From positions 95,306 through 159,305 of the forward strand of contig SNVD02002370.1 in the NCBI GenBank assembly GCA_013180625.2: a stretch of 64,000 nucleotides of DNA, in the 5' to 3' direction. Shown here piece by piece: positions 10,503 to 23,164 of the stretch (positions are counted from its first letter, which is position 1; each line of letters begins with the position of its first letter). The notes beneath the pieces are model-generated. The model had not been told where the DNA came from and did no database searches. It saw nothing but the letters and a program-made list of their open reading frames with translations. A program made the translations under genes and the position numbers. The stretch comes from Boswellia sacra. Its lineage: Eukaryota; Streptophyta; Magnoliopsida; Sapindales; Burseraceae.

Positions 10503-11345
10503 TTAGGTACCTTCCTCTAGATGGATTCTATGGGAAAATATTAATGGAGAAATACCTTTAATATCAGCTATTTTCCAACCTAGTGCAGACTTTTGTTCTT
10601 TTGACAAGTTTATCAATTTTTCATCTTGTTCAACACTAAGTTCTGAAGAAATAATAATAGGAAAGGTATCACCTGCTCCCAAGAATACATGCTTCAAACC
10701 TTTGGGTAGTGGGGAAAGTTCAACTTTTGGTGCCTTTAAGTTAGAGGGTTTTGGCTTCTCTCCTCCACGAGGCAATTCTTCAAAGCGTTCAAGTTCTTTT
10801 ATCCTGTGAGTCAAAAACACCAAACACATTAGTCATATCATCAGGAAAATATAAATCTTCAAAATCAAAATCAAGAAGGAATTCTAAAGAGTCAGAATCC
10901 TGTTTTCTATAAGCCTCCTCTGAGATAAGCGTGCCTATCATATATGAATGGTGGCAGTCATCCTTCTCTTGTTGTCGCTTTCCAATATGAAAAATATTCA
11001 CCTCAAGAGTCATATTCGCAAATGATAATTTCATATACCGTTCCTACAATTAATAAGAGCGTTAGCAGTGGCAAGAAAAGGTCTTCCTAAAATAAGAGGG
11101 ATTTTGGAGTCCATATTAACCACAGACTAATTATCCAAAACAAGAAAATCAACAAGGTAATAAAATTTATCAATTTGTAATAGAAAATCTTCCACTATTT
11201 CACGTGTTTTCTTGACTGATCGATTGGCCAATTGTAGAACTATGAATGTGGGTTTGATCTCTCCAAGTCCTAATTGTAAGTAAACAGAATAGGGCATGAG
11301 ATTGACACTTACTCCCAAGTCTAATAATGCTTGATTGAATTCACG
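10503..11345 (-). pseudogene. protease and protease-RT linker of the Athila-like element
   Basis: About 11340-11127 reads LLDLGVSVNLMPYSVYLQLGLGEIK: the retroviral-type aspartic protease active site DLG is kept (the following residue, usually A or S, is V). Then come VLQLANRSVKKTREIVEDFL and KFYYLVDFLVLD. Frames 11034-10789 and 10829-10503 give the linker up to GWKIADIKGISPLIFSHRIHLEEGT, the sequence just before RT. At least two frameshifts separate these parts. Confidence 0.8.
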
Positions 11346-11660
11346 TGTCCCGATCTAGTAAGAAATTGTAGGACACCTTAGATCTTTGTACTTGGCTGAT
11401 GCTTTCTATTCAATTATTGCACTTACCTGTTTCGTCAAGAATGCAGTCTTCTTGACACGGTGCTTTCTTCTGATGGTGCATAGATCCTTGATAACTTTGG
11501 CAAAAGCCAGAACCTATTTAATTACATGCAACAACAGAAGATTAATCTTAACTTGTTTCAAGTGTTCTAGAATCTCATTTTGAATTTTTGAGTTTTTCCT
11601 ATTAGATTTGAGAGCTTGGGGAAAAGGCACCTGGATCAAAAATTTCTTTTCAAGTTCTTT

Positions 11661-13210
11661 CTAAAAAATGTCCTCCTTTTGTGGGGGAATATCTTTGTTT
11701 TCTATGGTTGTGTTGATTGGCAATGCAAGCTCATTTAAAATCTTATGACTATGAGTAGTAATGGCATTTACCACTTCAAGATTTTGTGTGTCAAAAGTAG
11801 AGGCTTGTGCCATATGTTGCCCTCTTGGATTAGACTGAGTTTGAGATGGAAACTTACCTCTCTCTTGTATGGTCAAAGCATTGGTTAGCTTAGTGATTTG
11901 ACGTTTGATCTCCTTGTTCTCTTCTACCACTTGTGCAAGAACTATTTCAAATTTTTGGTTAGTCTTATTTGGGCCTCCATAAATGCTTGTAAGGTGTCCT
12001 CTAAGGAATTCCTAACTTGTGGTGCATTGTATTGAGGTGCTTGATAAGACGTGGGTTGTTGTTGTTCCTGTTTCCATTGGTTGTTGTTTTGGGGTTTAGA
12101 TTTCCAACTAAAGTTTGGGTGGTTTCTCCATCTAGGGTTATAGGTTTCAGAATAGGGTGAATAAGGCTTTTTGTACATCCCTAAGGCATTACATTATTCC
12201 TCATACACCCCTCTCATCTCACTATAAGTTAGGCAATCCTAAGCTTAGTGTTCCACCCCTCCCAAACAAAGCATGTATCTTGTGATTCAACCTTAGCTAC
12301 CGTGTAGGTGACCTTCCTATCTTTGGTTTTCAAGGCTTCCAATTCTGTAGTTAAGACTTCTAATTGGGCTTTAAGGTTGTCATCTTCCCTAAGATGGTAA
12401 ATTCCACTAGGTCGTGACCTATTTGTGCTATCAGTAGTGCTAGGTCTAGTCCATGTGTGGGCTTTTTTAGATAAGTCTTTGAGGAATTCTATGGCTTCCT
12501 CGGGTCTTTTTGAAGGAACTCTCCATTACACATCATCTCAACAAATTGGTGCTCCCTAATTGTGAGTCCCTCATAGAAGTAACTAACCAAGTGCCAATTT
12601 TCATACCCATGATGAGGACACATGTTTAACAACTCTTTAAATCTCTCCCAGGTTTGGTACAACGCTTCACTATCTTTTTGGGAGAAGAAATTTGTCTGTT
12701 TAGGCCATTAGTCTTATGTTGTGGGAAATATTTGTTGAAAAACACTTGGGTCATTTCTGCCCAAGTTCCTATGGATCTTGGCCTTAAAGAGTATAGCCAA
12801 CTCTTTGCTTTGTCTTTTAGAGAGAAATGAAAAAATTTTAACCTAACAGAATTTATGGCATTGGCTTGACTATAAAAGGTGCCCACTACTTCTTCAAATT
12901 TCCTAACATACACATAAGGGTTTTCACTATCTAAACCATGGAAAGAGGGTAAAAGATATATCATCCCTGGGCGAAAGTCCAACTTTGGTATATTGGGTGG
13001 AAATATGATACATGATGGTGTGGCTGTGCGGGTAGGAAGCAAATAATCTTTTAAAGTTTTAACGGGGTTATCCTCATGTTGGCTTATTGTATCAGAATTA
13101 GGAGATGAAGATGAACTAAGAATTGGGTTTTCTTTAGTTGTAAAATCTAGTTGTGGTTCTAATTCTGATTTCTTCATAAATCTCCCTCGTTTGTCTCTAG
13201 ATCGCTTCAT
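11661..13210 (-). pseudogene. gag of the Athila-like element
   Basis: From MKRSRDKRGRFM at 13210 the frame runs through a retrotransposon-gag domain (FHGLDSENPYVYVRKFEEV, FFHFSLKDKAKSWLYSLRP, IGTWAEMTQVFFNKYFPQHK). A frameshift near 12690 moves the rest into other frames. 12178-11942 has YSPYSETYNPRWRNHPNFSW and a glutamine-rich stretch; 11930-11661 holds the C-terminal part. No CCHC knuckle is visible, which is usual for this branch. Gag forms the virus-like particle in which reverse transcription happens. Confidence 0.8.
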
Positions 13211-13487
13211 ACATCCTTACAATTTGTCTCTTTTTTTTTTTGCACAACAAAATTCTCAAATAAAGTTAAAAAGCAATAAGATAAAAAAGTTAGAGAGAAG
13301 AAGAGAAAAAAAATAAAACAAACTAGGTGGCAAAGCCAACCTTTGACAAGTATATGCAGAATTTAAAAAAAGGAAATAAAATAAAAGAAACAAGGTAGCA
13401 AAGCTAACCTTTCAAATATAAAACAAGAATATTAAAACACTATAATTTAAAAAGTTAGAAGTTAGGAAGATAAAAAAAAAAAAATAG

Positions 13488-13725
13488 GTGCGTAAAAATA
13501 AAAGTAAGATGTGCAAAAATAAATGTTAGGTAAGAAAAAATAAAAATTAGATGCATAAAAATAAAAGTTAGGTGCGTAAAAATAAAAGTTAGATGCGTAA
13601 AAATAAAAAGTTAGTACAAGAATAATTAAGACAACAAAATATTAAAAAAATGAAAAAGAAGAGAATAATAATTAGAGTTAGGCAAGATTAGGAAAAGTTA
13701 GGCAAAGTTAGAAAAAGTTAAGAAA
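13488..13725 (-). repeat. leader minisatellite of the Athila-like element
   Basis: A ~23-bp unit built on GCGTAAAAATAAAAGTTAGAT is repeated about six times between 13488 and 13612. It is followed by shorter AAAAGTTAGGCAA-type repeats to 13725. It lies between the primer site and gag in the untranslated leader. Confidence 0.7.
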
Positions 13726-13828
13726 TTATTTAAAGCAACAAAAAAAAAAGAAAAGAAAAGAAACTAAGAGATGAAATTTTACAAGAAAAAGAAGTAAAAA
13801 ATATAAACCATCTTTCGTCTATTTCTTC

Positions 13829-13846
13829 TCCCTGGCAACGACGCCA
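13829..13846 (-). other. primer binding site (tRNA-Asp type)
   Basis: On the minus strand TGGCGTCGTTGCCAGGGA differs at two positions from TGGCGCCGTTGCCGGGGA, the complement of the plant tRNA-Asp 3' end used by many Athila/Tat elements. It starts a few bases inside the 5' LTR end. Confidence 0.85.
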
Positions 13847-13851
13847 AACTT

Positions 13852-15211
13852 TGTTTACGCCACAAATATACCGCAGTTATTATACCATAAGTTGAGGTGT
13901 TGAATCCACAGGGAGGCTTTCGACAAAAGAGGTTAGAAAAGATAGTAAAGACATGATTTGTTATAAAGAGACTACAATGCATAATAATTGGAAGCAATCG
14001 ATGGTAGTTAAAGGGTAAGCCATGGAGAATCACTTACATGTTTTATAAATCTAATCCCTACTTTGATTCAATAATTATAACTCAATTGAAAGTTTTACAT
14101 CTCAAACAATCAATCAAAAAATATGCATCGTAAAGCATAATTGATAAACACATGTATTTGATTGCATAAACTCTTTATATATTTATCAACATCGTTCATC
14201 CTTACAAGTTATCCAAGAGCGACAATATATCAATTGAAAATATTACAGTAAAAGATTAACTCATAAAACAAAACTACCAGTAACAATTATAATTCAACAC
14301 AAATTACATAAAGAAAGCATGATTGAGTTTATATGAAATTTAGAATTATAATTTCTGCATTAAAGAGATATCACAAGATGAGAAAGAGTTTAACACGTAA
14401 ATAAAACTTTATAGCCCTTGAGGAAGAATCAAAGTAGAGAAATAGATAAACTACACATAAAAGTTCATCTCTAGCCTTAACAAGAATTCTATCCTAACTT
14501 TCAATTCATTCCTATCATTTCCAAAGAGAAAATACAAGCGAGAATTGTAATATAATGGAATCCAAAGGTTTCTTCTCCTCTCCCATTCAACTCTTCAAGG
14601 TGTCCTTATATAGGTGATTAAATGGAACTATTTTAGTATGAACCAATCTTCCACATTTTCGGCCACCAAACCTTCCACCAATGTTCAACACATTTTTGGC
14701 TACCAAAACAATTAAATTAGGCTTTGTGGAAAACATGAAAGTTGTAGCTTTTTGTCTCATCTTTCCATGGCCACCAGATTCATGTAATTTGGACAAGTCT
14801 TCTATGAGATATGATCAAAACATTGAACATGGGTCGGCCTAAGCAACAACTACAATTCAGTTTTGTTATGTCTCAATTTCGGCCATCAAATGTTAGATTT
14901 GGGCTTTTGATTGTTCTTTAACTTTGTGTAGGATTGAGTGATGTTACTCTAGGTTCAAGAATCTCTTCATTTTGATTTACAGATTGAGAGTTATTTCCAT
15001 TTTGTTAAAGCTACACAAAGATTTTCATTAATCACAATTTAAGGACAACACTTTATTTCAAGGTAAAGACTAAAAAATGCAAAACAAATGAAAACAAATG
15101 TAAAAGAGGCATAACCAAAATAATTATGCTAAAATATCATAAAAGTTTTACAATATTGACCAATTAGCATTAATTATTTATGCTTAAGAGTGTATTTTCA
15201 TGCTTTTATCA
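13852..15211 (-). repeat. 5' LTR of the Athila-like element
   Basis: 1360 bp, homologous to 3307-4725. On the element strand it starts TGATAAAAGC at 15211 and ends TAAACA at 13852, right before the primer site. Confidence 0.9.
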
Positions 15212-15920
15212 CCTGTACTGAGGGTATAGTAAAGAACTTAACAATGAAGCCCATTAACTCAACTTAGATCTCCTTGAGGAAGAAAGAGATCTTACAAGAA
15301 CAAAGTTTCTGCTTACCAGGAGAGGGTTGCCTGACACTTTAACTATAAGTTTAAGCGCTAATCCTTTTAGGAGGGAGATTTTGTTTCGAGACAAGTACTA
15401 CAAAACACCGAAGATCCCACTGATGGAGCATTGGGACCTAATTCAGAGTATCCTTATCAAGTCAAAGCAGTCATCCGACTGGGCACCTATGGGTTTGTCA
15501 CAATGGATAGGTGTGAACAAGGCTTTCATCCCACTTGAGTGTTTGCGACCATAAAACTATGTCAAAGCCTCTTTCGAGACTTAAGGGAAGATGAATGAGC
15601 TATGGGCACATCTGAAGAATGGAATGAACACCCAATTTTATATTGGAGAAATGGATGATGGCAATCCGATCCCTTGCTTTGGGACCTAAGCTGCCCTCAT
15701 CCCTTCAAAGATAGGTTCAGAAAGTTAGGTATGAGCCATTCGGTCCACCTGGACATAAATCCGACCTTCACTAGGGTATGCCAAATAACAATAGCTTTAA
15801 ATTGTTATACAATTTGCCTACGTTGTTCATTTTATGCACATATTTTTCTTTTATCTTTATTAAAGCGTGCAAGGTGATTTTCAATCAATAGCAATTATAT
15901 ATTCATATATAGAAGGAGGC
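15212..15920. other. target-side DNA of the Athila-like insertion, no gene recognised
   Basis: Joins to 2112-3306 once the element is removed. A 75-codon plus frame at 15327-15554 has no family I recognise, and the surrounding frames are closed, so I do not call it a gene. Confidence 0.4.
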
Positions 15921-15929
15921 GAGAATAAA

Positions 15930-17375
15930 GAGTTGCATTCCTTCAAACATGGGGGATAGGGGATGGGATTACATTGCTCTTGGATAATAAAGTAAAGTAC
16001 TTTAACACTTCAAATGTTACATCCCTTCATTCATATCATATTCATGCAATTAAAATAATCAATCGTTTTGAGACTTGATAAATGGTGAATTCCTCAGCAT
16101 CATATGTGTGTCTATTCAATGCTTAGAAGCCTCTTCAAGCATGCATTCATCATATTCATACATTCAAATAAATCAATTAAATTCAAAATGAAGCCATCAA
16201 CTTAATCATGGCATTGATAATTCCATCTACTTTCAATAATTCTATCATGGTAATTCTAAACATGGCAATTCTAGCCTATTCATAGCAGTAAAATATGACA
16301 ATTCTAGCCTAGACAATGGCATTTCTAGCCTAACTGCATTAATCTTGATAAAACATGGCTATTCTAGCCCAATTCAATCAATCAAAGCAAACATGGACTT
16401 CTTGCCTAATTCTATGTTATTTCCTGGCATTATTCAAAGCATTCTTAAATTTTAATCTTAAGCATGATTCTAATCATCTGCTCTTAAGCATGATTCTAAG
16501 CATCAAATAAAACCCTAGCATGATTCCAAATAAGAAAAGGAAAGCGGACTTACCTTGGCATGTTTATACATCTTGCAGGACAACAAAGGATTAAACAATT
16601 CATAAAGCCCTAGCGATGCTTCTAAGCATTAAATTAAAAACTAAAATGCTTATTCTAAGCAAAAATAAACATAGACATGCTTATTCTAAAGCAAGAAAAA
16701 TAAAGAAGAAATTAAGAGGGAGAAGAGAGAATTGCTCTTAGAACATACCATTTTCGAGTTTAGAGCAATATAAAACGCCCGAAAAATATTAAGCTAGAAA
16801 AAGACTTCTTGGAATTTTCACAACTGAGAGAAGAGATTTTTGGATGCCTTTGAAGTGAGCCAAAGGGGTGTTTATATAGTGTGAGCGTGCAAGTGAAAAA
16901 AAGAAGGAAAGAATAAAAAAAGAAAGGTTAGAAATGAAAATTTTCAAGACTTTGCAGTCGACCACCAACCAGTGATAGAAGTGTTGGCTAGCTATGGGTG
17001 AACCATTGGCCGGTGGTAGGATAGTTAGCCGGTGGTTCACTCACTTCCTCTTTGTTTTCTCATTGCTTTTCATGTGCAGTCCATTTTGACCGTTGTCTAT
17101 TCGATCGAATGTAACTCTTTGAATTCAACTTCAATTTGCAATCCATAAAATTCTATCAAGACTAGACATTTGTAATTCGCAATGATATATAACTCTTTAT
17201 CAAATTCTTTCTAGATTGATTTCTGTGAATTTTTAAAATCTAGGGTCAATTTCAAAAGCTTCTGCATTCTTCACCTTAGTACACCTTTCTTTTCCTTTAA
17301 GGGCAATTTGGTCATTTCACCTTTCTCAACACTCATCTATTTTTCATCCTTAAGCTTAAAACTCAAGTGTCTACA
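15930..17375 (-). repeat. probable LTR (gypsy type) with TATA promoter, minus strand
   Basis: On the minus strand the block starts TGTAGACACTTGAG at 17375, like many Tat-type LTRs. At about 16870 it carries CACTATATAAACACCCC, a good TATA box. The 16225-16690 part contains irregular repeats of ATTCTAGCC and GCTTATTCTAAGCA-like words. The inner (3') end is not fixed, and I could not find a partner LTR, so this may be a solo or partial LTR. The left coordinate is approximate. Confidence 0.4.
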
Positions 17376-17989
17376 ATAGGAGACTTCTTTATCATCTATA
17401 GGGCACTTAAAGAAGTACTATCCGTAGTCTCTTTACATATGTAATAACTCCGAATAGGGACTTGTGCATGTGGACATTTATCAATGAAATAACAACCAAA
17501 CAGAGACCTATATGTATTAAAAGAGATTATCAATAAAGTGTTTGGTTCATCTTATTATGATTTGTTCATCTTTAAAGCTCATTTACAATCAAGTCACAAG
17601 CATGTGTAGAAGATAAAGAGGAAAAGAGCATAACACTACAAAATTTTAAAAAGTTTTTTTTATTTAAAAGTTGGTTGAAGGTTGCCACCCATATAATCAA
17701 GTAAGTTTGAATCATCACCTAATTATGGATAAAGTCAAAGCTAAAAAAATTATCTTGGTATGATCATTCTATGTAGATAAACATTTAACCAGCTAAAAGA
17801 ATTTCCACTGCTCCTAAGAAGTGGCCACATCATCTCTTTCTTTCTCTAAAGATAATGAGGTAGACTCCTTGCTTGGCCTCATAGGATATTGTGTCCAATG
17901 TCGACTCATTATTTTCATATTTCACTATCAATATGTAAAATTGTCAAGGATCTAAGTTCACTGTCAAGATAGATTCTTCCACCAAGTTT

Positions 17990-20000
17990 AACTTTTCAGC
18001 TATGTGAGACTAATCAATCTCTGGGTAGCAAATCATGAAACCGTTTACATATACTATTGATCCTATCAATAGAAGAATGCTTCATTGCTTGCTAATAAGC
18101 ATAACTCTTCCAGAAGCGAGCAATTGCTCTCTCAATCCTATTCTCATCAGTAGCAATCCTCTCCCAAAGTTCCTTGACTATGTCACTTGCCATTTTACAT
18201 TGAATAACTGCCTACTTTTTAGCTTCAGACACGTCAGCTTTCATTTTGCCCATATGCTCTTTTAGATCTACCATCTTCCTCCTTGTCTTGGTTAAATTGT
18301 CAAGGCAGACTTGATGTTTCCCCTTTCAATCAGAGACCTCAAAAGTGAGATGGTTGATCTCTTTCAAAAGACTAGTATTAGTAGCCTCCCCTTAAGCCGA
18401 GGGCTCTATCACCTACAGAAAGAAAGATAGAGAGAGAAAAACATATGAGGTAGGACTTTTAAAAGTTTAAAAATAGAAACAAAAAGAAGAAAATAGAATC
18501 CAACCTAAATTATGATACCAACCTTAACGACAATTGCATCACAATATGCAAGTTTTACATGCTCGGGGAAAATGCCAACAAGCATTAAATATTCAACACT
18601 TTGGGACAATTCACAAAGCTAGTCTCTGTATGTAGAGTCTCTTTGAAAACCTATAATATCGAAGGTAAAATGCCTACGTAGTTGAGAAGTAGGTTGCAAC
18701 ATTTTCTAGTAAGCTATGAAGCTAACACTTCTGTGGTAGGTTGAAGTAAGGTAGATTTATTATGTGTGGACTTACCTATGGTAGTTCTCGTATGATCATC
18801 GACTTTCCTTTTAAAGGGTCCAAAGGGTAGAGGACTTCCACTAACTTAGACCAACACTTGCAAAGGGTTGAAGAGGCATCTCGACTTCAAGCTGGGCAAG
18901 TTGTGTCTTAGTAGGATATAAAGGAATTATACCTGCATAAAAGCAAAAATGGTAAAAAGAAAAACATATGCATAATTGAAGAAGAAAAGATCAGAAAGAA
19001 ATCATCAGGGTTACCTCATGGGGGTTGTTGAAGTGAAAAGCCAAAAGCGGATCAATTGCTCATGATCAGTGAGATCATTCACTTTCTTTGAACTAATGGG
19101 TAGTTTGAGTACCTTCCGTAGATCACATTTTGCTTTTTGAGACAAAACAAGATGTTTGGTCCAAGGAGCTAAAAAAAAGTCATGATTAAAATTTTCATGA
19201 TAAAAATACGGGATGCCTAAGTAAGAAGAGCAGGATCTTTATAATGCAATAAACTAATAAGTTACCATAGAAACCAAAGCACCTCCTGATCCTCAAACAC
19301 TTGCCCTTTGGGTGGGCACCTTCTTGGTACATCTAACTACCACCTCACCATAATTGTCTTTATTTCCAGTCTATCGCATTAGAAGGAATGCCAAAAAGTT
19401 GGTCCAGGTTGCCTATCTTCCCCATTGAGACATATAATGATAATTTGTCTTCGCTAAGTTTGGTGGATGAGAGGCGAAAACGTACTTAACTTGGTTAGTT
19501 CTAGAGTTAGTTCTAGGGTGGTCACCTAGACCTATACTTCTGAACAAACCCTAAAATGCAATCAAAAGTCTCCACCTATTGGCTGACAGTTGGGTGGGGG
19601 CAATGCCTATAGTATCAAGCAATTGTCGGGCGTAATTATTAAAAGGCACCTAGCGACCAAACTTTAGTAATTCCAAGCTTAATCAATGACACTTCGTAGA
19701 GGCTCACTCCACGGATCACCCTTTCTTGGAGGAAATAAAATGACTAAATTTGGGATAAGAAAATGGTTAGCCTGCCACTAGTGTTCAACTATTGCATCAC
19801 TATTTGAGCCAATAGAGGATGACCAATCACTCTTCCTTTCAGCCTCTACCACATTGTGACTAAGGGGCTTCTACTCTACCTCCTAATCTTGACCAAGTAA
19901 GGTCTAATAAAACTCGTTAGCCTCCTCAAGGTTGGTTGCGAGATCCTTGTTCCTTGTTGATTGGCCTTGATGACTTGGTCCCCCTTGCAATACTACAACA
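17990..20000 (-). pseudogene. degenerate 'putative gypsy-type transposon' ORF (PF04195-like)
   Basis: Many stops, but a consistent minus-strand reading can be followed. It contains APTQLSANRWRLLIAFWGLF, VKYVFASHPPN and YHYMSQWG (about 19620-19400), then LVLSQKAKCDLRKVLKLP and LIRFW (about 19170-19050), and further downstream LMLVGIFPEHVKLAYCDAI (about 18600-18540). The first block resembles the domain annotated in Pfam as putative gypsy-type transposon, found in ORFs of Tat-like elements. It lies upstream of the probable LTR at 15930-17375 in the same orientation, so both may belong to one decayed non-autonomous element. The family match is from memory. Confidence 0.4.
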
Positions 20001-20478
20001 ATGTTAATTCTAGCCATCTACAAAAGTAAGGAGGAATTATTAGTCATCAAACCAAACTTGTTCAATAAAAGGAGGATGAAAGAAAAGAAATGTTAAGCGA
20101 CCAAGTCAAAAAAATTTTAAAATAGCCCTTGAAGAACCTCTTAAATTCACCCTTTAAAAAGATCAATCTAGTCACTAACCGAAAAGAAAAAAAAAAAAAA
20201 CCTCACGAGTTAGTGTACTTTAGAAGTTTTAATTAAGCCCCTGAAAAATTTGTTGGGCTCACAAAGTTTTGGATTTTGCAAAAAGACCCCTACAGTTAAA
20301 AATTATAATAAGAAAAAAAAAGGTGCATGCAACACACCTAGGCAAGTAGTGCTAGCCCCTTGTTGGGCTCACAAACAAATTGTTCCCTTCCAATTTGTTT
20401 CGATTATGGCTAACAAGCATACCATGTCAAGTAACTACAATATCTTAACAGCTCAAAATTGATTTATAAAAATATAGC

Positions 20479-21887
20479 TGATAGGTGTCTATTTATGTAT
20501 TACTTTTATATCAATTCGTCCATGTTTCTTTGCTATATTCCGTGGTATTTTTATGTTTTTGTGTGTTTTGATGTTTGTAGGAGTTTTGGAGCAACTTGCA
20601 CAAAAATGGAGTAAAACCCTTCATTTTCACCTCTGCTAGTCAGTGATCTTCTCGGATTTAATTGTATTGATATACAATGAACCCGACGACATATTATATA
20701 CCGTTGGAAAGCTCTCGAAGTCTATTTTCTGGAGAAATTTACGGTTTATAAATCCATTCAGTGTACCAAAAGTTGTAATCAAAACAGTGTGAGATGTATA
20801 GAGATATAATTCCACAAGTCACTGTAGCATGTATAATACGGGGCACTGTAGCAAGTCACTGTAGCAGAGTATTTAAACACATTTTAGGGTTTTATTTTCA
20901 TAACTTGAAGAGGGGAGAACGTGGTGGAGGCTGCAGCTCTGGAATTCTTTCATCTCTTGGAGTTCTTGAAGGAGAAAGGAAGCTTGGAAAGAGGAAGAAC
21001 TACAATCCAAAGAGAATTACATCAAATTTGCTAAGTTTTTCCCTTCCCTTTCATTTTCTGGAATGTCTCCATGTTGTATTGTATTTACCACGTTCTTAAA
21101 CATGTGTAACTGAATCTGAATTGGTTGAGGGTGATTTCAAAGCCCCTGATATGGTTTTTGTAAGTTGATTGTGTAAGGAATTGTTATCCAATTCTCTAAT
21201 TGAAGTTGCTTGTATTTTCCCATGTTTAATGCTTATGATTGCTTGCTGGATTGTATTTGGGTGGCCAACTGAATATAATCTGGATATTGTCTATTGCTAG
21301 ACTAGAAATCTTGATCCGTAATTTTCTTGAATTTCTAATCCTTAGTAGCAAAATTGTGATCAGAGATTGCAATTGGAGAATATAACCTAAGTTAAATAAT
21401 CCGAGCTTGTGTGTTTATTGCTTAGATCAACCTGTCTTTCTTTCATAATGCATCCATTGAATTAAATTTAGAGAGCTTGTTCTAGGTTGTTTAATGGATA
21501 GAGATTAAGAAAAGAGCCTATTTTATTTAACAACAAAGTAAGGAAAGATTGGGATAACAGAGCTTGTTGTTATCTACGGTTGATAACTTCAATGCTGTAA
21601 TTGGATGACAATTCTACGATTAATTCGCAAATCCATATCTTGTGGTAGAGAAGGATCCCTTAACCAGCTTTCTCTCATTGTTTTTTCATTCGAATTAACT
21701 TTCTGTTTTGTTATTCTTCGTTTGCATTATTATTTCACTTAGTTAATCAATCAACAAAACCCCCCATTTACTCTGTTTTTGCTTTCGAATAACAAATTTA
21801 ATTAGAATCAATCCTCGTGGGAATGATATCTTACTCATCACTTTATTACTTGTGCGACTAGTATACTTGCTAGTTTCGAACGCATCA
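20479..21887 (+). mobile_element. solo LTR of an Athila-like element
   Basis: 1409 bp starting TGATAGGTGTC and ending CGAACGCATCA, flanked by a perfect 5-bp target duplication ATAGC (20474-20478 and 21888-21892). It aligns end to end with the 5' LTR at 59545-60941. The only obvious size change is an 18-bp segment near 20565 that is lacking in the other copy. No primer site or internal sequence follows, so it is a solo LTR left by LTR-LTR recombination. Confidence 0.92.
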
Positions 21888-21892
21888 ATAGC

Positions 21893-22830
21893 CATCGGGT
21901 TAGTCAAAGCACCATTGGTGCCAGTTAATTTCAAGTTTTAATAGCATACCTGAACACAGTTTTACATGCTCTAACTTTTTTAACATAAGTTTAACATACT
22001 TGTCGTTCTGTCTCCATCATATTCAAATGTTGAAAAGCATTTCAAAAAACTTGTTTAGTGTATGCTTAATGTATTTTATATTTAACAATAAAAGCTTCCT
22101 AGACTTCCATCTCATTTAATATGGATTCTTTTACTTATATGCATGATCCATGTTTTCGTATTTAGGACACATGCGAATGTGCTCTAATTTTTTCATACAT
22201 GTTCAATGTTAAAGTATTTTTAAAGTTTTTCATACAAGGAAAATACATGCTACCGATTTAACAATTAGGTGTATTTCTTATTTGTATCATAGTTGTGAGT
22301 TGTTTTTCCTATTTTCTACATGATGTAGCCAAGAATATTCTAAGCATGATCCATGTTAAGTGCTCTCTTCTCACAAGTCAAGTGTGTATTGACATTGTCT
22401 TTTTCTAGCTACATTCCTTAAAGCAATCATCCTGAATGACACGCGACTGTTTGTTTTTCTTATTGATCCATACCACATGAGCTCTTAATCACTTTTTTTA
22501 TTTGAAATCTTCCTGGAAGCGCATAAAATCAATGCAATGGAAAGGGGACAAATAAAAAAAAATACGTACATGCAGTAGTGGAGGCTTGGAGAATTTACTT
22601 TAATAAAATACTTGTTAAAACCACCTTTGCCATTTGCCTCCCAAGCATTCCCTCTTACTTTTGATCAAGCCCTACTCCTAAGTGGAGGCGAAGAAAATTG
22701 AAGGGATAATATTTGTTTAAAAAAGGATGAAAAGTTTAACTCCTCAAAGACTTTGTTTGTTCAAAACACCACCTCCAAAGGCCTCCAAGTTTACCTCTTC
22801 TAAGATCGATGCTATTTATATATATAAATC
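21893..22830. other. intergenic, nothing recognised
   Basis: AT-rich, no protein-like frame. The right part may belong to the decayed LTR whose end is at about 23085, but its start could not be placed. Confidence 0.35.
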
Positions 22831-22839
22831 TTCTTGATC

Positions 22840-23110
22840 CTTACTCAAGGTAGGCAAATATTCACTAAACTTTTTCTTTCTCTAAATTTTCTTTGCTGTT
22901 GAGAGCTTCTCTTTCTAGGAAATTTTCTTAGAAAATTTTGGAATACTAGAAATTGACTTGAGCATCAAAGGGTTCACATCGACACCACCGTGAGCACCCT
23001 TAACCGTTTTCTTTGTTCTAAGACCCAGATTGGACGTTCTGCGCGAGTTTCAACCTCCTTTTTGGCCGTACGAAAATCGTACATCAACAGTTGGCATTGT
23101 CTATAGGAAC
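22840..23110 (+). repeat. remnant of a Tat-like gypsy LTR 3' end with primer site
   Basis: The text TTGAGCATCAAAGGGTTCACATC...CACCGTGAGCACCCTTAACCG...TTTGTTCTA...CGTACATCAACA has the layout of the U5 end of Tat-type LTRs. It is followed at 23091-23110 by TTGGCATTGTCTATAGGAAC, which looks like a CpG-decayed form of the TTGGCGCCGTCTGTGGGAAC primer region. No gag or pol follows, so only the border survives. Confidence 0.55.
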
Positions 23111-23164
23111 GTCTATACCGACACCTTATTCAAGCATGCCATAACCCAACCCACTAGGGGCCCT

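Larger units (their letters stand above)
3307..15211 (-). mobile_element. Athila-like Ty3/gypsy LTR retrotransposon, structurally complete
   Basis: An 11.9-kb element read on the minus strand. From right to left: 5' LTR 13852-15211, tRNA-Asp-type primer site 13829-13846, gag, protease, reverse transcriptase, RNase H, integrase, an accessory ORF, a LOG-like insert, polypurine tract, 3' LTR 3307-4725. Both LTRs start TGATAAA and end CA on the element strand. The flanking pentamers are CCTGC (3302-3306) and CCTGT (15212-15216), a target duplication with one change. All coding parts carry stops or frameshifts, so the copy is not autonomous now. The order PR-RT-RH-IN and the long 3' region are those of the Athila/Tat branch. 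Confidence 0.9.
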
